A stretch of DNA of 28,133 bases, taken from positions 1 through 28,133 of the forward strand of contig JAQMWT010000266.1 of assembly GCA_029834535.1 (NCBI GenBank), read 5' to 3'. This DNA comes from Chrysophaeum taylorii (Eukaryota > Sar > Pelagophyceae > Pelagomonadales > Pelagomonadaceae). The notes beneath the pieces were generated by a model. That model was not told the DNA's origin. It saw only the letters and a program-made list of their open reading frames with translations, and searched no databases. The translations under genes and the position numbers were made by a program. Shown piece after piece: positions 9,881 to 19,113 of this stretch (position 1 is the first letter of the stretch; the number at the start of each line of letters is the position of its first letter).

Positions 9881-10504
9881 TGCCACGATCCGTCGTCCGA
9901 GGCCCGGATTCCGCGACGAGTACGAGCGCGGCAAGTTCGTCATCTTCCGCATCCCGTCGGCCCGAGACCCCGATTGGCGCAAGAAGCTCTACGTCGCCGA
10001 GGTTTTCGAGGATTATGATGATGTTCAGGACCGAGTCGCCCTCCACATTTACTCCGATCCGGGCCCGCGCGACGACCCATCGTATTTCGACCGACCTCAC
10101 CGCTCGAAGGTAGCACGCTGAGCCCGGAATTCAAGACGGCACTCGGTCGCAGCTTCACCCGCACCGAGAAATTAACACCTCAGTGCACCCCTTGCGTTAC
10201 CGACTTCGCCCCGGACGAGATCGACGTCCTGGTTCCCCGGTTCAAGCTCCAGGGGAAATCAGTTCCTCCTCCGATCGTCCAGCGCGTCAAAGATATTCTC
10301 GCGCATCGCGCGCGCCAAGAACAAGAACAACTCCAAGCTCAACAACGCGCTCATCAGACGCGCACTCAAGTCCCGTCCACCGACGGTCCGCGCCCAAACT
10401 CTCGTCAGTCCCACAACCGCCGTCGCGGAGGACAGCTCCTATCAAAGCAGGGGAGTCCTGTGGCGGCAACCTGTGGTGGAAACTCAGCTCACCCGCCCCT
10501 CTTC
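9881..10504 (+). pseudogene. Unknown C-terminal domain of Gypsy Pol
   Basis: Past the integrase fold the frame continues with KFVIFRIPSARDPDW, LYVAEVFEDYD and DRVALHIYSDPG, a beta-rich module of about 70 residues. It then changes frame around 10112-10118. The second frame carries DEIDVLVPRFKLQGKSVP, PPIVQRVKDILAHRA and a Gln-rich tail, up to 10504. I do not recognise the module. Its position is where many Gypsy integrases carry a chromodomain, so a chromatin-reading role is possible but unproven. The last 33 bases of the frame run into the 5' LTR of the small element and so are not native. Confidence 0.55.
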
Positions 10505-10804
10505 GCCTAACCGTCGGTCACAACGTGACCGCTCAACTGTCCTGAACCACGGGTGGTTCCACCACACGTCCAACCAAGCGCTCACACTCCGCTCACGCCA
10601 TGCTGTCGAACATTCAACTGAGGGTAATTTCAAGGAAACAGCAAGAAAGCAATACAAATGCCCGGTACATAGGGTTCAGTGGAAGCGCAGGTGAGGGTGT
10701 CAAGATGACACCCCCCCCCATAATTGCAAGGTCAGTACCAGGGCAACAACCAGGGTAAGTCATGTGGCAGGCACGCAAGTGGGGGAATGGGCGTTACTGC
10801 CGCA
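10472..10804 (+). repeat. 5' LTR of small LTR element
   Basis: It starts TGTGGTGGAAACTCAG and ends GTTACTGCCGCA. It differs from the partner LTR at a C/T site (CAACTGAGG versus CAATTGAGG) and near the 3' end (CCGCA versus CCACA). Both contain a run of nine C. Confidence 0.85.
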
Positions 10805-11579
10805 TAAGCCCCCTACTTGAGATGAAGTCGTCCTCGACTTCAAAGGGTGACGAAGGTCACGCTCACGAATGGTACGATAAGCTCGGTGAGCTACATCAGC
10901 AGGAACTTTGTCTGTGGAGGCCGAAGTTACTGACGAGGACATCAATTTCATTCAGGCGAAAGTCAGGCACAAGGTTCACAGCCGTCCATATTCGTTAGTA
11001 GGCGAGTGAATCTACCTCCATCGTGGTCTTTTTCTTCTGGTCTTAATCGTCGTTCTTCAGCAGAAGCGGTCGCAAAACAAACGTCAAACTCCTCTAGTTT
11101 CCATGGTGCGGTTTCTCTCGGATATCAACGGCTATCTCGAACACCAAAACTTCTCGTCGAGCAGCAAAATTTGCCGGCTACTGTTCGACTCGCGCGGTTG
11201 ACCGGTGCGACGGACTTACACGGCACAAGCCTTTTGCCTCGCCAGAGACTATGGTTGGTCTCAGAGACTATGGTTGGTCTCTCCGGCCTTCTTTCTGCCT
11301 CTTTTCGGAGACTGTGGGTGGTCTCCTGGGCTCGCTTTTTGTCTTGAGACCCACAAAAATCCGCTCAACGTCCGAGTAGTAATCCGTCGACCGTTTATTC
11401 CGATTCACGTAAAGAGCCTCAGTCGCTCTTCCGATCCTTCGAAACCGCCTACCAACACGTCGGCTCTGCACTCGCTCAAAGCCTGAACACCGATTCGCCG
11501 CCGACCGCGGGAGACTGACAGTCCGGGATTCGCGTAACAACAACCCCGGAAACTGTCAGTTCCCGTTTCTGAGACCACC
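10805..11579. other. Internal region of small LTR element
   Basis: No protein family is recognisable. The region contains three repeats of a GAGACTATGGTTGGTCTC-like unit at about 11245-11325. A strong inverted repeat lies at 11515-11559, with arms CTGACAGTCCGGG and CCCCGGAAACTGTCAG, 20 bp before the 3' LTR. Short open frames such as 10762-10998 have no family resemblance and are probably chance. Confidence 0.5.
11515..11559. repeat. Inverted repeat near 3' LTR
   Basis: CTGACAGTCCGGGATT at 11515-11530 pairs with AACCCCGGAAACTGTCAG at 11542-11559, with a small bulge and a loop of about 11 nt. It could form a stable RNA or DNA hairpin. Its role (packaging, termination or none) is unknown. Confidence 0.7.
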
Positions 11580-11912
11580 TGTGGTGGAAACTCAGCTCAC
11601 CCGCCCCTCTTCGCCTAACCGTCGGTCACAACGTGACCGCTCAACTGTCCTGAACCACGGGTGGTTCCACCACACGTCCAACCAAGCGCTCACACTCCGC
11701 TCACGCCATGCTGTCGAACATTCAATTGAGGGTAATTTCAAGGAAACAGCAAGAAAGCAATACAAATGCCCGGTACATAGGGTTCAGTGGAAGCGCAGGT
11801 GAGGGTGTCAAGATGACACCCCCCCCCATAATTGCAAGGTCAGTACCAGGGCAACAACCAGGGTAAGTCATGTGGCAGGCACGCAAGTGGGGGAATGGGC
11901 GTTACTGCCACA
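11580..11912 (+). repeat. 3' LTR of small LTR element
   Basis: This is the partner of 10472-10804 at a constant offset of 1108 bp. It ends CCACA and is followed by AACCC, which supplies the second AACC of the target duplication. Confidence 0.85.
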
Positions 11913-12333
11913 AACCCTTACACCGCCATCCTTACCCCTAGTTCTATCGAGTTCTCTACCCCACTTCCTGTTTACTGGACTCTACTTCAACCCCTGACGC
12001 ACGTATTTGCAACGCCGCCAGGCGTCTACTCCTTTCAAATCGACTAATCTCGACCATAAATCATTTCACGAGTCTTCGGATTGAAGCTCGTGGGCAGTTT
12101 GAAGGTTGATCGACAGGAAGGAAGCGCTCCTCAACCCGCTCGGCACCCTCGAGACGTCGAGGGCACAGTCGAAGCAGGGGATGAAGTCAGTGCGCATAAT
12201 CCTTTCCTGCCGCAGGTTTTATTAGTGGTGGTACGCCCGTAAAGAACGGGTCTTTAAGAGGTCGACTGGTAAGAGAGGGGGGGGGGGGGGTTGAACGGGG
12301 TCTTATTTAGGAGCGCGCTTAGGGAAGTAGGGA
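11913..12333 (+). promoter_or_regulatory. Upstream region of the ataxin-2-like gene
   Basis: About 420 bp lie between the LTR element and the start codon. No gene is recognisable. A run of 14 G is at 12277-12290. No convincing TATA box or other core promoter motif stands out at a fixed distance. The region must hold the 5' UTR and probably the promoter. That is inferred from position only, and the first part may be remaining Gypsy sequence. Confidence 0.4.
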
Positions 12334-14443
12334 ATGGACTTCGAAGCTCGCAGAGAACGTTACCTTTACGTCTTGAATGCTTTCGTCGGCCAACGCGTAG
12401 TGATAGAAACATTGAGGGGTAAGTTATTGGAAGGAATCTTGCACACGACAACTCCTTTCAAAAGCATGGCGCATCACGTCGTTGTGACCCACATGTCCAC
12501 AAGCCTTGCAGACCACGGGTTCGACGGAAATCCCGTAGTGGGTTGCACAGTGGTCTTCGATGCTGCAAACCTCAAGAGCTTAAGTATAAATTCCTTAGCG
12601 AGGAAGGAAATCACAAAATCATCAGCCTTGCGTGAGTGTTTTCAGCATTTACACTATATGTGCACACATGAAGCCAGTAATTCCAGGCACAGACGATGAC
12701 ATCCGTAGAGCGTTGAAGAGCTACTCTCAAGATTCTTTTGAGCTTAAGGCTGTGGATGGGGCGTGGCTTGCAAATCCCTCATGCGGTAAATGATGTCTGC
12801 AATGTGCAATCATGTGATAGACTCATGTCGTGCTGTCCACGTTCTTCTCACTGGACCTGGCTTGCGCAGACAGACAGGTAGATAAGCGCCGAGATGTAGC
12901 TCGAGAGTTTTATTCGAATCATCTTTCGACAGAATGGGACCAATTTATGGCCAATAAGCACATCTTCAACCTTGCTGCGAAGTTTGATGAGTGTCTATAC
13001 ACAACTCCGCTTGTCATAGAGGATCTTACAGACGAAGACAAAGCTGCTGCAGCACGACTCGCGGCGGATATTGTGTCTTCGAGAACATCAAACATGCATG
13101 TGGCTGAAGAACGTGGGCATGTACCTCAGCATGAGCATGTGGATGAAGAGGAAAAATACTCGGGGGTCCGTCGTGAAGCCCATTCAGGGCTCGCCTGCAA
13201 AGCTTTTTCTGTAGCCACTGCTGTATCCACCTCGTTGGCGAGTGAGGTTGATATTCAATCTCAATCTCACGCTGGCTTCATGTCCCATATGCCACCTGGC
13301 CAGCCAGATACTACCACGGTGCCCAGTGCGCCCGATCACGAGAATTTTTGTTTGGGCCAGTATGGTCCAAGTCATCTTGGAAGTGACATGGAACCTTGCA
13401 CCTCCGTTGAACACCTTGAACCGTGCACCTCTATTGAACACCATGAAATTGTTCAGACCCAGGTGCAGACCCTAGAGCGGTCTAGTGGTGAAGACACAGG
13501 CGATGTAGTTGATGGATCAAACCCACCAAGAGTGGTTAACCTGCCTAGTATTGCGCGAATGCGTGAGATGGAAATGACGGAAAAGTATCGTTTTAAGAGT
13601 TCATTGGAAGTTGATCCCAGTCCTTCCGCAACTCCGATCGACTCACAGCCCCACAGGCGTTTAGTTGAGCAAGCATCAGGTACACGTAGGACGAGTGAAT
13701 TACTTTCTTCTGGGCAAGTTAGTCGAAACAGCTGTAAGGAAAGCGAAGTTCACCAATGTTCTTCACCGTCAGATACGGCAGTTACCAAAGAATTTAAACT
13801 CAACGTTCAAGCCGCGGAATGGACGCCAAGCACGCTTGTTAGTTCTCTTCCTCCAGCTCCGACATTCCATCATTCCCAGGTATTCCTACCGACACATGTT
13901 CAGCCTGCAGCCTCTAGGCCGATGGGTATGGAGTATCAGTACCCGCCAGACACTGCCTGCGTGATTCCGCAGCACCCTCGCCAAATAGCCATCCATGATG
14001 TGTGTTCAACCCCTGCATTTAATGAGCTTGGGCCGCAGGCCCCGTTCTGTGTGGATGATGTGGTTAGCTATGCTACGCACAACTTCAAATCATCCCAGCA
14101 TTTACTTCCATCACCACAGTTGCCACGTGAGGGCTTGCAGAAGAACCCAGCACAGCAGCGCCAGAAGAGACATAATGCCCCACGAATTGCTGCATACAAT
14201 TTCCACGAAGGTAAGCGAAGCCACGGCTACAGACGCAATAAGCACAGACCTAGTTCGAGTCGTACATTCACTGACACTGCTGGGTGCAGCAAGGATGAAC
14301 GCCAACACAGTCGTTGTGATGACTCTGAAATTCCAGTATGCCAGAGTATTATGAGCGCGAATCCCAGTGCAAATCAGAGTTCTAGTCATTTCCACTGTGT
14401 ACCTGGTGCACACGCGAGTTCACAGATCGCACCCTGTCCGTAG
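12334..14443 (+). CDS. Ataxin-2 family protein (Sm-like, LsmAD, PAM2)
   Basis: The proposed spliced CDS is 12334-12631, 12687-12785 and 12870-14443, 656 residues. An in-frame TAG at 12328-12330 fixes the start. Residues ~5-90 form an Sm-like fold (ERYLYVLNAFVGQRVVI, GILHTTTPF). Residues ~100-230 match LsmAD: TDDDIRRAL, WDQFMANKHIF, FDECLYTTPL, AEERGH and DEEEKYSGVRRE. Residues ~439-453 contain FKLNVQAAEWTPS, a PAM2 motif that binds the MLLE domain of poly(A)-binding protein. The rest is low complexity with a basic C-terminus. Family members (human ataxin-2, yeast Pbp1, plant CID proteins) act in mRNA stability, translation and stress granules in the cytoplasm. No frame defect is seen, so the gene is probably functional. 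Splice joins are inferred but keep frame and restore the family alignment. Confidence 0.88.
12632..12686 (+). other. Intron 1 of the ataxin-2-like gene (55 nt)
   Basis: The donor is C|GTGAGTG at 12632 and the acceptor is TTCCAG at 12681-12686. Removing it joins phase-1 ends and links the Sm-like domain to RTDDDIRRAL, which matches the usual start of the LsmAD segment. Without splicing the frame stops at 12699. An alternative CAG acceptor lies a few bases upstream. Confidence 0.75.
12786..12869 (+). other. Intron 2 of the ataxin-2-like gene (84 nt)
   Basis: The donor is G|GTAAATG at 12786 and the acceptor is TTGCGCAG at 12862-12869. Splicing keeps phase 1 and leads into DRQVDKRRDVAREF and the LsmAD core. 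Unspliced, exon 2 meets a stop directly after the donor. Confidence 0.75.
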
Positions 14444-15290
14444 CTCTAATTTTTACCTGCGTTCGGCAAACTCCATATTGTTGCAAATGCTACGCGTGGT
14501 GCACATATAGACGTACCACACTGATGGCTTCCATTCACATCTGGTCGCAGCATCGTTTGCTCATTGGTCGAATTATCGCAGTCGAGTTGCTCGTCCGTCG
14601 AAGGGCAGCATTTCGTACGACCTGCTTCACCCGACCGACGTCACCTCCACTCTGCCGTTTGTTTAAAAGGCACATTTATTCGAGAACGCAGTACATTCGA
14701 GAGCAGCAACAAACTTTCAGGTTCCCCAGTTGTGCGCCCAGAATAGAGCTGGGGATCATATTGAGCCATAACGGACGAAGGACCTGCGTCCACTCAGTTG
14801 CATTTGAGCAACTTACTAAAAAAATGTAGGCCAGCCCAGTGCATAGGGCGCAGGCTAATTCCAGCGCCGTGGCGTGCGGTATCAGAGTCACGGGTCCGAG
14901 AGACGAGAGGCGCAGAAAGGAGCGTCAGGGGGGAGTTGATGCGTCTCGTTGTGCGACGCGCAGACCGCGATGAAGAACAGTAAAAACCACTATGTCTCCT
15001 GGTAGAGAATGTGGCAGTAGCAGTGCTGCCCTTTAACGCCCTGTCTCCAACGACACCAAGAGCAGCAAGGTGTAGGCACAGTGATTTCTTGTTTTTGGGT
15101 ATGTGTGTGTGAATAAAATTGCCCCACATAGTATTTTCTATCTCCACGCCCTCACAGAGAGCAAAATCTGGATCAAACAATAACAAATGTCTTGTTATAG
15201 GCAAAATGAGGGTTCAGTTCAAAGAGAGGTGTATGGGCAAAGATGTGCAAGTTGCATGATGTCTACGAAGATGGAAAGAAATAACCGATT
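14444..15290. other. Intergenic stretch, nothing recognised
   Basis: This region follows the ataxin-2-like stop codon and must include its 3' UTR. Several short open frames exist on both strands (for example 14524-14829 + and 14794-15204 -), but none resembles a protein family and they overlap each other. An AATAAA lies at 15111-15116 on the plus strand, about 670 bp past the stop, too far to assign with confidence. Confidence 0.5.
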
Positions 15291-15426
15291 GGTGTCATTT
15301 GGTCAACCAAAAAATGTCATTTGGAAAAAAAAAGTCATTTGGTCAATAGTGTCCTTTGGTCACGATCAAAAATGTCATTTGGTAACTGAAAAGTGTCATT
15401 TGATCGTTGTGACCAAATGACATTTT
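15291..15426 (+). repeat. Irregular cluster of TGTCATTTGGTCA motifs
   Basis: Six copies of TGTCATTTGG or close variants occur within 110 bp (about 15293, 15315, 15333, 15350, 15374, 15393). A copy in inverted orientation, TGACCAAATGACATTTTT, follows at 15409-15426. Spacing is uneven (about 16-23 bp). The final inverted copy could pair with any upstream unit, so the cluster can fold. Confidence 0.85.
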
Positions 15427-15441
15427 TTTGGATGAACTACT

Positions 15442-15974
15442 AACTAAGTAACTTCAGACCTCTCCCGAGGCATGGGAGCCAGAGCACGGAAGCCAGGCCG
15501 GACCGGCAGGAGCAGATCCGGAATCACAGAGGAAAATCACGCAGTTGGGGCAGAGGAGAGGGACGAGGACTCGTTGATGGCGGACCGCCACTGCGCGCGG
15601 TCTTGTGCGAGGTCGTGCAAAAGCGTCGCAGGCAGCGAACGTGTTGGTCCACGAACAATCGACCTGTCCGTCGCGTTCTGCCCAACAGAGCAACCCCATC
15701 CCAGCGCGGACTTTCCGGGTGCTAATCAGCCAGCCCGGGAGGCGAGCAGCCACCGTCTCACTCCGGGACGGCTGGGGCCGCCGCAGGGAGCAAGCGTGTT
15801 GGGCGCCATTATCCATCGCAACCATACGGCCGATCGCAGGGTTTAGGAGTAAACTCAAAGGTTAGCGAACATGCGCTGATCAAAGCTGCTTAGATTGGCG
15901 GGGGTGAGAGCGTCGAGCTGAAATGAGAGTGAGGTGAATGGGTGTAAAGGGACGGCAAGACGATCGCAGGGTTA
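15442..15974 (-). mobile_element. TTAG-tailed retroposon, copy S1 (chimeric)
   Basis: A perfect 12-bp duplication GGATGAACTACT flanks it (15430-15441 and 15975-15986). In minus orientation it begins TAACCCTGCGATCG and ends GGTCTGAAGTTACTTAGTTAGT, a short TTAG-type tail. The family body contains stretches shared with S2, S3 and S4. Uniquely, its 5' part holds about 100 bp of Helitron 3' sequence (15846-15945, antisense) between two copies of CGATCGCAGGGTT. No RT is encoded, so a LINE must supply it in trans if it is mobile. Confidence 0.75.
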
Positions 15975-16044
15975 GGATGAACTACTTTTATGACCAATTG
16001 GCTTTTTTCTTTTTGAAAAGTTTGCAACAACCGTATAAGTTTGA

Positions 16045-16880
16045 CAAGTGCAGGCCAGTAAGTTCACCTAGCCCCAATCTCTAACCCCAGTAAGTACACC
16101 TGGTCCCAGTAAGTTTCATATAAGTTCACCTGGTCAGCAAGTTCACCTAGCTCTAACCAAGTTCACCTAGCTCTAACCAACTCCTTTGAGCTCGTCGCTC
16201 TCGCCTCCGCCAATCTAAGCTGCTTTGGTCCGCACGCGCCGCCAACCTTTGAGTTTACTCTAAAAACCCTTTACTCTGAAAACCCCAGCATGTTCACCTG
16301 GCCCCAGTTTCACCTGGTCACTCAGTCCACCTAGTCCCAATCTCAAACCCCAGTAAGTTCACGTGGTCCCAGTAAGTTCACCTATAGTGCGCGTGTAGAC
16401 GCCGGGAGGGGGCTTATCGGTATTGCGCAGCACGTGTGGGGTCGGGTGGAGTCGTCGACCCAGATGAGTATATCCTCGGGGATGCCGATCGACAGAGAGC
16501 CACGTAGAGCTGGACGTGGCAGAAGACGGGCTTGGGAAAGAGGACGCCGACCTCGCGGGGCGTCTGGCCCTGGCTCTTGTTGATCGTTTGGCGTAGGCGG
16601 GCCTTAAGGGATACAGGTTCGAGGAGCCTCGGTGACACGACGCGATCGATGATGTATCCGGTGCCGATCGATGATGTATCCGGTGCCGTTGCAGAGGCCG
16701 TGCGACGGGTCGAGGTTGCGAAGACTTTAACCTCGCGATCAAAGTCAGCATGCCGTTGGTTGTCAGGGAGTTGAAAACTCGACTATAAAGAGCGAGGCGT
16801 CGTCTTCCGACCCAGCCTAGTCAGCCGAAAAGAACTCCGACGCCTCGTCTCCGGGAAAAAAAGGCCGCGGTCATGCGCGC
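16045..16880 (-). mobile_element. Helitron fragment C1 (truncated)
   Basis: The 3' end GCACTTG lies at 16045, followed (on the minus strand) by T. The minisatellite block (to about 16385) and a helicase C-terminal fragment (about 16390-16860, minus) are present, with INKSQGQT and QLYVAL-type peptides. The element stops at CATGCGCGC (16880), about 300 bp short of the usual 5' end, where the next Helitron begins. A 22-bp stretch around 16645-16690 is duplicated relative to other copies. Confidence 0.75.
16390..16860 (-). pseudogene. Helitron helicase C-terminal fragment, copy C1
   Basis: The minus-strand frame ending near 16414 reads QTINKSQGQTPREVGVLFPKPVF and then QLYVALCRSA, both typical of the last helicase motifs in Helitron RepHel and PIF1 proteins. 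The preceding RAILTP region is missing through truncation. Frames change at least twice. Confidence 0.75.
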
Positions 16881-17851
16881 CAGTAAGTTCATCTACTCCC
16901 AATCTCCAACCCCAGTAAGTTCACCTGGTCCCGTTACGTTCACCTGGTCAGTAAGTTCACCTAGTCCCAATCTCTAACCCCAGTAAGTTCGGCGTAAACC
17001 CACTCGTGCTCACACCCACTCACCCCACTCTCCTTCGAGCTCGTCGCTCTCACCTCCGCCAATCTAAGCTGCTTTTATCCGTACACGCCGCTAGCCTTTG
17101 CGTTCACTCTAAAAACCCCAGTAAGTTCACTTGGTTCCAGTAAGTTCACCTGGTCACTAAGTTCACCTAGTCCCAATCTCAAACCCCAGTAAGTTCACGT
17201 GGTCCCAGTAAGTTCACCTATAGTGCGCGTGTAGACGCCGGGAGGGGGCTTATCGGTATTGCGCAGCACGTGTGGGGTAGGGTGGAGTCGTCGACCCAGA
17301 TGAGTATATCCTCGGGGATGCCGATCGACAGAGAGCCACGTAGAGCTGGACGTGGCAGAAGACGGGCTTCGCCAAGAGGACGCCGACCTCGCGGGGCGTC
17401 TGGCCCTGGCTCTTGTTGATCGTTTGGCGTCGGCGGGCCTTAAGGGATACAGGTTGGAGGAGCCTCGGTGACACGACACGATCGATCATGTATCTGGTAC
17501 CGTTGCAGTGGCCGTGCGACGGGTCGAGGTTGCGAAGACATTAAGCTCGCGATCAAAGTCAGCATGCCGTTGGTTGTCAGGGAGTTGAAATCTCTACTGT
17601 AAAGAGCGAGGCGTCGTCTTCCGACCCAGCCTAGTCAGCCGAAAAGAACTCCGACGCCTCGTCTCCGGGAAAAAAAGGCCGCGGTCATGCGCGCGTTGTC
17701 AGCATCGACAACATCGTTTCGACGGGGCGTGAGAATGGCGCGCTGAAAGAGCCGCCGCGGGTCGTGGAAATAGTCTGCGAGGTCGCCGTGGACGGCTTGG
17801 AGGATCAATGCCTGCCTCGCGGGCCTACCTGATCCTTACCCTAAATCGAGG

Positions 17852-17883
<32 letters not shown>

Positions 17884-17908
17884 AACATCTGTCGATTAGT
17901 AGTTAAGA
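16881..17908 (-). mobile_element. Helitron fragment C2
   Basis: In minus orientation it starts TCTTAACTACTAATCGACAG at 17908, preceded by A, and runs through a short GACA/AAAC tract, the helicase fragment (17840-17225) and the minisatellite 3' region. The last ~10 bases of the 3' end are absent where it joins C1 at 16880/16881. Its 5' end abuts the truncated Gag-like frame of Copia copy 2. Confidence 0.75.
17225..17845 (-). pseudogene. Helitron helicase C-terminal fragment, copy C2
   Basis: The frame from 17489 (minus) carries RVVSPRLLQPVSLKARRRQT, then INKSQGQT, VGVLLAKPVF and QLYVALCRSA. The upstream part contains the RAILTP and PGDEAS blocks in other frames, as in the sister copies. Indels break the frame. 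Confidence 0.75.
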
Positions 17909-19113
17909 TAATGAAACAAAGTTTTCCTCTAACCGACGCTTGGATAAACCCGCTTCCTGGATCCCTTACATCCCTGGTACTACCGCTACCAAGCCACCTA
18001 AGGTATTATTGATGGATACTATTCATCAATCCCACGACTCTCTAAACAACGCTTACTCGTTGTTAGCTACTGTAGCTGGACAGTCTGGCTTCGACGCTCG
18101 TAAGCTTCGTAATGCAAAAGATAAAGCATCGACAATTTCACCTCGTGACACGTCGTACTATCGTCCATCTTCAAATTATAACGTCAAAGGTACCAGTTTC
18201 GATTGTCCTGTCTACTCACCCTCCTCTAACCGCAATGCACTCTCTAATATGTCTCTTATGGACCGGGCTACTTATCAAGTTGATCGTCTTCGCCACCTGT
18301 TTGGTAAATTGCAGGAAGCGAATCCCAATCCTTCCACCGACTCTAAAATGGTACAGGAGGAAATGAAAGGCTTACTGAGTACCCTCTGGACAACAGCTTC
18401 TCAAGCTTCGACACAGTCCTTAGATCCTGACGAAGCCACCCAAGTTCATCTCTACTTATCTCGAGTTCATACTATGTCCAATACCATTGTGAACCTCTTA
18501 GAAGCCGATAAGGAGTCTCGTGTTTCAGAAGAAAAGTATCAAACTGAAACATCTGCTCCTGAAGCGTCCCCCAGTGATGCGGAGCAGAGGGGGACTGCTG
18601 ATTCAGAGAAAATGTTCCACACTTTTCTGTCCATTAATGATGATGAAATCGATAACATCCCTCAGCCGCTACAGCAGCACATAAGTGCTAAAGCTCAGAA
18701 TACTATCGTTCGTCGTCAAGCTCGGGAAACTTCCTCGCACTCTGAGCTCCCCAATAATCTACCCAACGAAGATAATGAAGATGGCACAGATCCCCCTGTG
18801 TTGCTACCAAAATTAAACACTGGTTTTACACTCGTCGTTGTGCCTTCCGAACAAACGCAAAGCTTCATGACACAGTACGTGTTTGGTCAAAGCTCAACAC
18901 ACGCCTGTTATGCAACAATGCTTAAACTGTACGGCGAGTATAATTTGCCGCTAATGACTACGCCAGGATATGCTGACACATGTGCTTATCAACATGTAAT
19001 TAACTTTAAATGTTATGCTGATCCTATCCACATCGTAAAGCTACCCGAGTCCTTATCACCTGCTATCCAGACTGCTACGGATACGCCGAGTATCACACAT
19101 GCTATGATTATAA
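17909..19113 (+). pseudogene. Gag-like frame of Copia copy 2, 5' part
   Basis: One open frame runs from the Helitron junction to the S2 retroposon, nearly 400 codons. It is hydrophilic, with SYYRPSSNYNVKGTS and MDRATYQVDRLRHLFGKL early on, an acidic middle, and YADTCAYQHVINFKCYADP just before the segment shared with copy 1. No start is certain because the 5' end is truncated. I recognise no family. Position suggests Gag or an extra ORF. The last codons before the stop at 19121 come from the S2 insertion. Confidence 0.5.

Larger units (their letters stand above)
5367..10471 (+). mobile_element. Ty3/gypsy-type element with a DNA methyltransferase (5'-truncated, internally deleted)
   Basis: A GC-rich polyprotein region reads, in order: Gag-like, retropepsin, linker, cytosine-C5 methyltransferase, N-terminal reverse transcriptase, integrase C-terminus and an unknown C-terminal domain. 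No LTR that surely belongs to it is visible. The 5' end is cut at Helitron B, and the 3' end of the frame is interrupted by a small LTR element at 10472. Base composition (many CG, few AT runs) differs from the AT-richer Copia copies. Several frame changes, one stop in the methyltransferase and loss of most of RT, RNase H and the integrase core show that this copy cannot act alone. Confidence 0.85.
10472..11912 (+). mobile_element. Small non-autonomous LTR element (TRIM-like)
   Basis: Two 333-bp direct repeats (10472-10804 and 11580-11912), beginning TGTGGTGG and ending with CA, differ at only two positions that I found. They enclose 775 bp without a recognisable pol gene. AACC precedes the first repeat (10468-10471) and follows the second (11913-11916), a likely 4-bp target duplication. 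Near-identical LTRs suggest a recent insertion. No clear initiator-Met primer-binding site follows the 5' LTR and no strong polypurine tract precedes the 3' LTR. The strand is assumed. Alternatively the first repeat could be the 3' LTR of the Gypsy element, but the AACC pair argues against it. Confidence 0.75.

Noticed and set aside
5367..10471. DIRS-type element, which is known to carry a methyltransferase
   Set aside because: DIRS elements encode an adenine-type methyltransferase and a tyrosine recombinase. Here the motifs are those of C5 enzymes (PPC) and the C-terminus is a Gypsy-type integrase.
10762..10998. 78-residue ORF in the mini LTR element as a Gag
   Set aside because: It begins inside the LTR, is short, and has no Gag features.
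12254..12451. 65-residue antisense ORF over the ataxin-2 start
   Set aside because: It overlaps the well-supported first exon and a 14-G run and has no similarity to anything known to me.
14830..14920. Possible tRNA-like sequence (GC-rich with GGGTCCGAGAG)
   Set aside because: No cloverleaf can be drawn and no proper A and B boxes are at the right spacing. I found no tRNA or rRNA gene in the window.
14794..15204. 136-residue minus-strand ORF between gene and repeats
   Set aside because: No recognisable motif, low-complexity Ser/Arg stretches, overlap with other chance ORFs and no supporting context.
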